From Straminergon stramineum (lineage: Eukaryota > Streptophyta > Bryopsida > Hypnales > Calliergonaceae): a DNA stretch of 64,000 nucleotides. The stretch lies in NCBI GenBank assembly GCA_963920665.1, contig OY987267.1, positions 4,216,001 through 4,280,000 of the forward strand. Reading direction: 5' to 3'. The notes beneath the pieces were generated by a model that did not search any database, had not been told where the DNA came from, and saw only the letters and a program-made list of their open reading frames with translations. The translations under genes and the position numbers were made by a program. Below, one piece after another: positions 50,034 through 58,545 of the stretch (its first letter is position 1; each line of letters starts with the position of its first letter).

Positions 50034-50254
50034 TGTTAAAATGTGAGAATTGAGAGAAAGAGAGATTCTACTATCAATTATATCATCTTTATATATCATT
50101 AATAAAAGTGTTTTATATACACTCTTATACAAGAAGACTCTCTTCTAAGTGTTTATTGTAGAGTTATAATTCTTTGTATACATGTTAAAGATCACATCTT
50201 TCTATTTAATTGGTATACTACTATAGACTTTATAATTTCAATATATATCTAACA
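50034..50254 (-). repeat. Copia 3' LTR (empty of MITE)
   Basis: 221 bp, TGTTA...TAACA. Preceded on the plus strand by TCACC, with the partner TCGCC after the other LTR (5-bp target, one change). A polypurine tract (minus TAGAGGGAG) adjoins it at 50254-50263. It contains TCTATTTAATTGGTATAC, the unoccupied TTAA site corresponding to the MITE insertion in the other LTR. Confidence 0.88.
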
Positions 50255-50668
50255 CTCCCTCTAGTATACTAGCCTACTAGGTTAAAGTTTGTCATTTTGG
50301 ATGAAGTTCACAAGATAGTCATCCAAAATGGTATTCTTCTCTTGCAACTAGGGATTTGGGTTTCATTCGTCTTCTTGTGACTACACTACACCACAACTGA
50401 GATACTACTCTTCCCCCTCCATGCCTTGTGCACATTGCGTCCATGTGAGTAGAGGTGACGACTGCTATGCTTGTGAAGTGGGAAAGTTGGGTCAACAATT
50501 TGATACAACACATCTGTGAGTTATTGAAGTGCGGTAGATAGCTGTCAATTGGAGGGAACCAATGATTTGAGAGGCAAGTTGTGGAGGCACTATGAAGCAA
50601 TAGCTCAATCGTAGTGATGAGTTGTGGTCTTGTGAAGCTTCGATGCTCTGTCCTCTTGATTCTACACC

Positions 50669-50846
50669 TCTTATTAGAAGAAACCCATGTTTTTTATGAC
50701 ACATTTTCAATGAAGTCCACTTGTTTTTATGTCAACAAAGACATTAGACAAGACATCATGACATTATTTGTAACATCAAATATGACATAAAAACAAGTGA
50801 ATGTCACAAAAAATGCGTCATAAAAAACATGGATTTCTTCTAGTGT
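50669..50846. mobile_element. CACTA-like hairpin inside the Copia 3' region
   Basis: Left end ATTAGAAGAAACCCATG (the expected CAC of CACTAG is degraded), right end CATGGATTTCTTCTAGTG. Arms contain TTTTTATGACAC/GTCATAAAAAACATGG and CACTTGTTTTTATGTC/GACATAAAAACAAGTG. Inserted after the Copia element, or carried by it. Confidence 0.65.
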
Positions 50847-51355
50847 TTGTTTGGTCTAGGTTCAAATTTGTCATGTTCCATCCCTCTTTTGAGGTACGTT
50901 GGATCCACCCTTTGCGACCCTTGTGAAGGCAAGCAATTCCTTGGCGATAGAATTGCGCTTGAGGTGAATGAAGTTGGGAGTCAAAGTCAAACTACTTAAG
51001 ACTTGGTGAGTTGTTTCCTAGCAATTGGCTTAAGATTTGGCTCTCTTTCTATATTTGTAGCTCCTTGGCTGCATGTGAGGTACTTTTGACTTGTTCTTTT
51101 GTGTAAAATAGGATTTGATGCTTACTTGGAAATTTCCTTTAAAATTCAGCTTGAATATATTCCTTTGAAGCAAGAGTGGTAGGCCCTCCAATGTGTACCT
51201 AGTTAGGAACAAGGAAGGTAGTTGCTCCAATACAAGGAAGATCAAGACTTGGTTTAGAGTAGTAGAGACAACAATGACTTTTGGGGACATAGTTGAGGGT
51301 ATTGTTACTCATACTTTTACTTTACTTTTGTTTATTTGTTGTCCACACAATAACA

Positions 51356-51676
51356 AAATATGGTAAGAAAACAGCACTCAAATTCAAGTGTGGTTCTTTT
51401 GACCACGTTTTTGTGCATGCTTTCGTAGTAGGTTGTTATATTCTTTTTGTAGTTTTTGACTTCAATTTCTAGAATTTTGGGGCTTGTTATATACTGTTGG
51501 AAAGGTCTTTTCAATACTTTTCCAGTGGTATATGACACGCCTCAAAATTCCAAAAATTGCATTTGGAAATTGCAAAAAATGGTGGTTGCACACATAGTAG
51601 GCTTGCACAAACATGTGGTCAAAAGAAACACACTTGATTTTGAGTGCAATTTTTTTACCATGTTTTGTTATGGTGC
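51356..51676. repeat. Foldback, ~155-bp arms
   Basis: Arms 51358-51515 and 51520-51676 are inverted. Paired blocks include GCACTCAAATTCAAGTGTGG with its complement (ACACTTGATTTTGAGTGC), TTCTTTTGACCAC / GTGGTCAAAAGAA, and GGAAAGGTCTTTTCAATACT with AGTATTGAAAAGACC-type sequence. It lies in the expanded 3' part of the Copia element. Confidence 0.75.
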
Positions 51677-51849
51677 TACTTGCTATTGCAATCTTTACAT
51701 GATTGATTTTTCCTTATTGATTGAGCTTTATTTTGTCTTGTAGAAATATCTAAGTTAGTTGTATCTTGAGAGTTCTTTGACATGTTGTATTCCTGTGGAA
51801 GGTAATTTAGAGAATCTTTCCCACACAAAGAGGTCTTAAGCTGTGGAAA

Positions 51850-52904
51850 ACTTCCACTTAAGAGAAATGGTGTAAAAGGGTTGTAAACCATGAGGGCTTG
51901 GAAAGATTTGCTAGATGGAGGTGAAGAAATGGAGCACATTCCAAGCTTATGCATACAATAAAGGTGTTTATGATATGGTAATGACTTGGTAAGTATATCA
52001 ACAATCATTTCAATTGTAGAAATAAACTGTAGTTCAATTTCTTGGACAAGAACTCTCTCACAAGTGAAGTGATATTGAGTATCAATATGCTTAGAATAAG
52101 AATGATACTTAGGGTTATTTGTTAATGCAATAGCACTTTGACTATTACAATAGATAGGTGTTGGACGAGGCTATGAAAATCCAAGTTCTTGGAGTAGTTT
52201 CCTTAACTAAATGGCTTTAGTAGTAGCTTTTGTTAATGCCATGTATTTAAACTCTACAGAAGAAAGGGCTACTAAGTGTTGCTTCTTGTTGCCCCAAGAT
52301 ATAACTCCACCAACGAGAAGGAAACAATAACCTAAGGTTGAGCAACAAGTATCTTTGTAGCCAACCCAATCTGCATCAAAGTAACCATGAAGAAAATGGC
52401 TTTGTGAAGATTTTATATAGCAGATTCCATAAGGTAAAGTACCTTTAATATATCTTAATGTATACTTAGGTGTTTATACGTGTGATTCAGCTAGAGTAGA
52501 AAAATACTAATAATATAAGTATAATCAAGTCTTTTGTTAATTAACAATGGCATGCATAAGGCTGCCAACAATTTGTAAGTAAAGATGTTGGTCTTCTTGG
52601 GATAATTAGGAGTCTTCTTTACTTAAACTAGATTGGAACTTGTAGGAATTGATAAACCTTCAAGTATAGACATATAAATGTCTTCTTCAAGTAATCCATT
52701 TAAAAATGTAGTCTTGACATCTAATTGATGAAGTTCAAAATCATATTGAGTGGTAAGGTCTAGCAAGACTTTAATGGAATTAAGTTTAACTACAAGTGAA
52801 AAAGTGTCCATGTAATCAATGCCTTGTATTTGGGTGAAACCATAGGCCACTAAACATGCTTTATATTTGTCCAAAGTTCCATTAGCCTTAGTTTTTATCT
52901 TCAA
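51850..52904 (-). pseudogene. Copia reverse transcriptase/RNase H region, catalytic centre deleted
   Basis: 52904-52623 encodes the RT start (KTKANGTLDKYKACLVAYGF, QLDVKTTFLNGLLEEDIYMS). The next recognisable pieces are IFTYKLLAA and RLDYTY (about 52480-52590), then RNase H with DADWVGYKDTCCSTLGYCFL (about 52385-52325), SSVEFKYMAL, and the ADxLTK-like VDILTKSLP near 51975-52000. The stretch that should hold the YVDD catalytic loop is absent between SSNLV and IFTYK, so this is an internal deletion as well as point decay. Confidence 0.85.
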
Positions 52905-53406
52905 AATCTATTTTGAGCTAATTGGTTTTTGATTAGGTGGTAATTATGTAAGAATCCAAGTTTTATTCTTTTCTACAGAATCAAATTTAGCTTAAATGGC
53001 TTGTTGCCATTGGTGAGAATCTAACCTTGATAAGGCTTCTTGCATGGTTTGAGGAGGATCCATGGAGAAATATACAACATTGGCTTGATGCTTATTAGGA
53101 TTAGATTTCTTTGTGAATGGTTTACCGGCTATTGATTCAAGTAATCTTCTTGTAGGTTTGATTTGCCTTGTAGGTCTGACTAAGGAACTTGGAGGTGCAT
53201 ATGGTGATTTTAAAATAGGAGTGACTTTTGTTTCATAAGGTAATTCAACATCTGATTTGAATCCAAAGCCATAACTTTAAAAGATTGTTTATGATATGAC
53301 TTATTTGATCATTGTTGATTGATTGAATATTTTGGTGTGATGGTGTTGAAAATGATGGGCTTGGTAGGTTGAATATACTTTGTTGTAGAGAAGATTCTTA
53401 TTGTAA

Positions 53407-54549
53407 TTATAATTGAGGAGGAGGTTGAGGTAATACTTGAATTTGAGGTAGCTCATGTTGATTGCTTCTTAAAGTAGGTGATGTTTTAAATAATGTAGGA
53501 TCTATTAAAATCTTTAGTTCATTATCTTCTTGTAAATAATGTCTTTTAGGAATTGTAACAAGAACTTCATCAAATATAACATCTCTAAATATTATTAATT
53601 TTCTAGTGTGTATATTCATTAACTGATAAGCCTTAGTTTCTTCACTATAGCCCAAGAAGATAGCTTCAAAAGAATTGGAATCTAATTTTCGTCTTTGTTC
53701 TCTAGGAATAAAAAATAAAAAAACATGTGCTTTACATCCAAATATTTTAAGATAGGATAAGTTAGGTTGACAGCCATACCATAATTCAAAAGGAGTTGAA
53801 TTTGTTGATATAGCCTTGGTAGGACTCTTATTTTGTAGATAATTTGTTGTATGGAGTGCCTCCCCCAAAATATTTTTGGTAATTTTGCATAAGATAATAT
53901 TGAAAGGATTGCTCCCATTCATGTCTTGTTTTTGCATTCTCACACACTATTCTATTGTGGTGTGTAGGCTGTGGTCAATTCTCGTTTGATGCCTTGCTCT
54001 TGGCAAAAGGTGTTAAATTCAACAAACACATATTCACCACCTTGGTCAATTCTTAATGTCTTTATTTTATGATGAATTTGCTATTCTATATAATTCTTGT
54101 AAATTTTAAATTTAGAAAATGCTCTTGATTTGTTTTTCATTAAGTAAACATGACAAAAATCTTGTTAAATCATCAATAAAGGTAATAAAATAAAGATATC
54201 CTATGTATGTGGCCACTTGTGTGGATCCACAAATATTTGAATGAATTAACTCTAATATATCAGTAGTTGTTCTTACACTTTGTTTAGGAAATTTAACCTC
54301 ATGTTGCTTGCCTTCAATGCATGATTGGCATAAGGTGATTTGCTTCTCATCAAAAGGTTGGGTTCCTTTTGAAACAACTTGTATTTGTCTAAGTCTATGC
54401 TGATTTATATGGCCTAACCTTAAATGCCATATATTAGCTTTATTTAATATAGGAGTAGTTGGAATTGCCAAAGTGTAGTTAGTAAATATAATAGTCTCAC
54501 CTAATTCATATAAATCTAGATTTAGTTTACATGTTATTTTTTGGCCCAA
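53407..54549 (-). pseudogene. Copia integrase region
   Basis: The GAG-pre-integrase segment has LRLGHINQHRLRQI and CQSCIEGKQHE, the H..C..C zinc-finger remnant. The catalytic core follows with TFIDDLTRF and a degenerate RIDQGGEY around 54030. The C-terminal part has FELWYGCQPNLSYLKIFGCK and AIFLGYSEETKAYQL, typical of Copia integrases. Stops and frame breaks occur between the two longest open frames (54549-54112 and 53943-53407). Confidence 0.88.
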
Positions 54550-54809
54550 CTTATTTATCAGAATAGATACCCCATTTTAATATGGATTTCTCCACCTGCC
54601 TTATCAAGTTGTTTTGCTGAAAACAAGTTCTTTGTAAGACCAAGGATGTGTAAAACATCAGGTATAGATTTTTCTTCTCCATTAGTCAATCTAAAATTGA
54701 CATTACCATATCCTTAAATGGTGTATGATGTGGAGTCATCACCTAGATAAACTAATTGTTGATCATCACACCTTTTGTAGTTTATAAATCCTTCTTTTTG
54801 ATGGTAGAT

Positions 54810-55785
54810 AGGCTAGGTTGCTCCAAAATCCACATACCGCGTGGAATTGTTATTCTCTTGAGTTGTTAATGCCACTATATAGAGTTTATTATTTGTTATA
54901 GCAAGATTTTTTTGCCTCTTGCTATTTTCTTTTTTTGCAATAGCTCTAGTTCTGCAGTCTTTAATGTGATGCCCAAGTTTTTTAGGAATAAAAACATTTC
55001 TTTTGAGCTCAAAAACTCTTCTTTTCAAAAGGTTTAGAGCCACTACTCTCTCCTTTTGAATCTAAACTTTTATTGAATTTCTTGTTAAAATATGGTTTCT
55101 TGCCTTTGTTGAAAAATTTCTTTCCAACATATAATGTTGATGTGTTTCCAGAAGTTGAACTTGTATCCTTGATACAAGTTTCTTCTTGAATTAGGTTTGT
55201 AATTAAAGATTGCAATGCTATTCAAACTTGCCTTCTTAATGAACAAATGAAGGGTTGATAACTTTGAGGAAGACTCTTCATTAAAATAATTATAGCTTCA
55301 TCATTTGGTATTTTTAAACCAACTACAAGAAGTTGTTCTAGGTGAGCTCTAAAATTTTGAATATGTTTAATAACACTTGTGTTTTCTCTCATTTTCAGAT
55401 TTAGTAATTTATCTTTCATATGCATTCTTGTCACTATGTCTTGTCATTCAAAAGTGCTGATCAATTTTGACCTAGCTAAATTTGATGTTTTACAAGATTG
55501 TATATGAGAAGCAATCGAGTTTTCAAGGTAGTTGTTTATGATGGTTAATGCTAACGCATCTTGATCCTCCCACAGACTTATACTTCCTGCTCCTGAGGAA
55601 GGCAAGTTAGGAGTTCTAAAAGCTATTTGTGTTGATGTTGGTGCCACTACTAAGGGTTGTTCTCCACTTACTATAGGCCATAATTTTTATGCCTTGAAGA
55701 TGAGAGTCGATTTGTGTTTCCATATGTTGAAGTCAAAGCCATCAAACTTAGTGACATGACTTATGTCTATCTTGTGTGTTGCCAT
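54810..55785 (-). pseudogene. Copia gag and protease start
   Basis: Gag starts at ATG 55785 with MATHKIDISHVTKFDGFDFN, the usual KFDG..F..W opening of Copia gag. LWEDQDALALTIINNYL, ENTSVIKHIQNFRAHLEQLL and ILMKSLPQSYQPF follow. A remnant of the zinc knuckle (KKLGHHIKDCRTR) and a protease motif RYVDFGAT (usual form DSGAT) close the region at about 54815. Stop codons break it at several points. Confidence 0.88.
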
Positions 55786-56133
55786 TGTTAATATTCTCTT
55801 CTTAAAATTGTTTGTATTTCACACTCTTCTATGAAATCTTCAGGAAAGTTTTCTAAATTTGTTTCATTTAAAATTGTTTATTGCTTCAATGTAAGCAATA
55901 GGTGTGTTTCTAATACCATATGCATTTTCTGCAGATTCAAAGGATTGTTCTAACTCTTTGTGCTCTTGAATTGGAATTGCATCTAAAGGTACTTGAAAAA
56001 ATGCATTATGAAAGACTGCACTAATTAATTGTAGTGTGTTTTCAATTTCAGCTTTGTTTGGTTGAAAGATTAGCTAGTCATAGATATCCTCACTTGAGGC
56101 TTCAACAAGAGGAGTCTAAGGATAACACATATT

Positions 56134-56145
56134 GCTCTAATACCA
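56134..56145 (-). promoter_or_regulatory. Copia primer-binding site
   Basis: Minus strand reads TGGTATTAGAGC immediately inside the 5' LTR, one base from the standard TGGTATCAGAGC complementary to the 3' end of initiator tRNA-Met. Confidence 0.9.
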
Positions 56146-56588
56146 TGTTAGAATGTTAGAATTGAAAGAGAAAGAGAGATTGTACTATCAATTGTATCAT
56201 CTTTATATATCATTAATAAAAGTGTTTTATATACTCTCTTATACAAGAAGACTCTTTTCTAAGTGTTTACTATAGAGTCACAACTCTTTGTCTGTTAAAG
56301 ATCGTAGCTTTCTATTTAACCCTTAAAGGACGGACTAGTGACCGTGGAAATCATGGCTTTTGGAACCGTGTGACATCATTTACTTTAAAAAAACCAAAAA
56401 TATCCATCAGAGGTCAAACTACTGTAGAAGATCTTCCCTTTCCACCCCTAATTCCGAGGATGAATAGTTGCACTTCTATCCTACACAGGAGAATTCCTTG
56501 TCATTCATCGGACACAAAACATCCTTGTCAACGTTTAAGGGTTAACCAGTATACTACTATATACTTTATAATTTCAGTATATCTAACA
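56146..56588 (-). repeat. Copia 5' LTR containing a TTAA MITE
   Basis: TGTTA...TAACA ends as in the other LTR. 222 bp plus a duplicated TTAA are inserted after TCTATTTAA, and LTR sequence then resumes (CCAGTATACTACTATA versus TTGGTATACTACTATA in the empty LTR). Confidence 0.88.
56316..56545. mobile_element. TTAA-family MITE, 222 bp, with empty-site proof
   Basis: Sits between TTAA (56316-56319) and TTAA (56542-56545), with ends CCCTTAAAGGACGGACTAG and CAACGTTTAAGGG. The companion LTR at 50034-50254 has a single TTAA at the homologous position, so the tetranucleotide is a genuine target duplication. A relative lies at 29257-29469. Non-coding. Confidence 0.9.
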
Positions 56589-57003
56589 TCGCCTTCTCCA
56601 GCAGGTCACGGCTGCTTGTCCACGCCGAGTAGTTGACAAGGGGGAGATCATGCCCGAAACCTAGCACTGCCACATGCGCAGGGATGGGCAGTGATCTTGC
56701 TAAATAATTCCGCAATGCAAGTGAGTACGTGCGCGATCGAGTATTCAATCCGTCACCTATCCCACGCCATAAACCGTTAAATTCATACCAGATCAACCAC
56801 GAACCCTCACTCAAAGTATGGTCTCTCCTGATCGGTCTACACACCAATCTCCGAATCTTAATTTCGATGACCATCGTGAATTGCAGCAAACAGAAACCGT
56901 AATTGAGTGGGATGCACTTACAGAAATTTATACACAGACTGTCATGGACAAATGCACTGACTGAACTGCAGAGCAGGCTTTGACATTCAACTTGAAGCTC
57001 TCG

Positions 57004-57648
57004 TTAACCCCTAAATGCCCAAGGCACCAGATTCTGGTGTTTCAAAAACTTTGAAGTTAAGTAAAACCCAACCAAATTGCTATTATTAGCAGTTTATATT
57101 TTTGGAGAATTCTTTTTGAAGTCTAGTTTTAGGATCAAAAAGCTGATCTTAAAAATAAAAGATTATGATTTTTCTATTGAAGATTTTGTGCAAGGATACC
57201 CAGTGCAATCTTGACTTCCCGTAGTGTTGAGGGCTCTTGAAAATGAGCCTCAAATACACTAGATCTTGGAGGCAAAATCACATTAGAAATTCATTTAAAA
57301 AAATTATAGAATAGATTTTGAAAAACTGTAAATTGATTGGGGTTGTGCATGCTAGGCCCTATAACCTCATATTTTCATAGTGACCAACTTTTTAGAGTTG
57401 ACATGCAAAAAGTGAATTGAAAAATTTTCATAGTTTTTATACCCTCATGATCAAACATTATAATCTTTCAATTTGTAAGTGATATTGTTATGTTTTTTTT
57501 TCCTATGTGATCTCTAACATGTCTAGTTTGAATTTGTACGGTTACAATTCAAAAGAAATTGGTACAACTTATGAAAATGTTGACTTTTTGTTCAATTTAG
57601 AGCAAATTTCAAGGAGCTCCAAACAGGCCTTGGGCATTTAGGGGTTAA
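57004..57648. mobile_element. TTAA-family element, 637 bp, plus orientation
   Basis: TTAA at 57004-57007 and 57645-57648; ends CCCCTAAATGCCCAAGGCACC and GGCCTTGGGCATTTAGGGG. Homologous throughout to 63334-63991 in reverse complement (shared blocks include GATCACATAGGAAA, TGAATTGAAAGATTATAATG and TTTGATCATGAGGGT). It separates the aminotransferase fragment from the next gene. Confidence 0.85.
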
Positions 57649-57775
57649 GAACAGGGGGGGCGTATTCGGCTCATTTTGAGCTCGATTAATATGCAGAATC
57701 GGCAGCCTTGAAGTGCCTGCGGATTCTGCCCAGCAAACCTGCCAATTCTGCCAAATACGCACCCCCTGTTCTTAA
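57645..57775. mobile_element. TTAA-bounded palindromic GC-rich element
   Basis: TTAAGAACAGGGGGGCGTATT at left pairs with AATACGCACCCCCTGTTCTTAA at right; the interior contains GCAGAATCGGCAG and GGATTCTGCC pieces. It shares a TTAA with the preceding element. If CAGGG is the true terminus it would be hAT-like, but no 8-bp direct duplication is visible. Confidence 0.55.
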
Positions 57776-57779
57776 CGCC

Positions 57780-57870
57780 AGAGAGCGGGCAGGGTTTTGC
57801 AGATTCTGCAGATTAGCGAGCCCGTAGGGCGAGCTGGTCTGCAGAATCTGCAAAACCCTGCCCGCTCTCT
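57780..57870. repeat. GC-rich hairpin with ~35-bp arms
   Basis: AGAGAGCGGGCAGGGTTTTG and the following CAGATTCTGCAGA at 57780-57812 are matched by the perfect reverse complement at 57838-57870. The loop is about 25 bases (TTAGCGAGCCCGTAGGGCGAGCTGG), itself partly palindromic. It lies directly beside the previous palindrome. Confidence 0.8.
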
Positions 57871-58060
57871 AGTACGTAATCGACCGAACGCAATTCCTCA
57901 CGGGACGAGGATCAAGCGATCGGCCAGGACCAAGGACGTAATCTGCCCAGTGTGCGCCTAATGTCTGTTCCACAACAGCAAGCACTCTTCCTACCAGCGG
58001 TGCCAGTGCAGGGGTCGCGGATGCACCGTTCCGAACAAGCCCAAAACGCAAAACACTGAT
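57869..58060 (-). other. GC-rich open segment, possibly an exon of the disrupted aminotransferase-like gene
   Basis: The minus-strand frame reads GLVRNGASATPALAPLVGRV, then LAVVEQTLGAHWADYVLGPG before a stop at the edge of the hairpin. Composition and strand match the aminotransferase-like exon at 56.6-56.9 kb. I do not recognise the sequence, so the link is inference. Confidence 0.3.
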
Positions 58061-58545
58061 GATGTGAGAAAATCTGTGGTTACAATTTGAAAAAGTTGTT
58101 AAACCTTATCAAAGCTTTGTTTAGAACATGCTCAAAAAAGCTCAAAAAAGCTCAAAAAATACATTAGAATGAAGGGAATAAGTTAACTACACCTAAAATT
58201 GTCCGAATGCACATCTAAGCATGGTTTGTATTATTAAACTCTCTTTTCTTGTTGGGTCTCATTGGCAAATGAAAGAGGATTCGAGATTCAGATAGCTTGT
58301 ACTTTTCGGACGATATGAAAATAAACAATGAATTTTCGAAGTGCGGATTTTAATGGTACCTAAAATCGTCCCTAAAATCGTCCATCCATCATCATGTTAT
58401 AATTGACCTACCAATTGTGACAACCATCACACAAGATGCTGTTTCCTACAACCACAGCTGCTTAAAATTTGCAAGGAGTCGCAATACTTGAAAGCCATGA
58501 CGAGTACATGTCCCAATTGAGAACAAGTTCATGAGGTCAATTTTA

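Larger units (their letters stand above)
50034..56588 (-). mobile_element. Ty1/Copia LTR retrotransposon, decayed
   Basis: Minus-strand element with LTRs at 56146-56588 (5') and 50034-50254 (3'), a primer-binding site complementary to initiator tRNA-Met, a polypurine tract and a 5-bp target duplication. Coding order is Copia: gag, protease, integrase, reverse transcriptase, RNase H. Many stops and shifts are present. By eye the LTRs differ at about 15-18 of some 215 aligned positions, so the insertion is not recent. The 3' untranslated part (50.3-51.8 kb) is unusually long and holds a foldback (51356-51676) and a CACTA-like hairpin (50669-50846). Confidence 0.93.
49881..56893 (-). pseudogene. 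Class-IV (D-amino-acid/branched-chain type) aminotransferase-like gene, split by a Copia insertion
   Basis: The minus-strand frame from about 56705 down to 56589 reads PAHVAVLGFGHDLPLVNYSA, then SSRDLLEKA; the frame itself opens at 56889. Across the 6.5-kb Copia insertion it resumes without shift at 50033-49885: MPMCTTKIVLSNNCDGLLEG, SMPKSFVAT, VEVQAVALGDKVLFGV. Removing the element and one copy of the 5-bp target joins GAG-AAG-GCG-ATG-CCT in frame. The order (L..N.DG.LLEG....F.V....VEVQ.....VL.GV) fits the C-terminal half of plant fold-type-IV PLP aminotransferase-like proteins. The right-type TTAA-family end at 49881-49884 cuts the sequence again just after LFGV. N-terminal exons are not recognised, although a GC-rich frame at 57869-58051 may be one. 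Family call is from memory of the motif pattern. Confidence 0.58.

Noticed and set aside
57645..57775. Second proof of piggyBac-type insertion
   Set aside because: It is TTAA-bounded, but the ends read GAACAGGG rather than CCC and the palindrome runs through the TTAA, so TTAA may simply be part of the inverted repeat.
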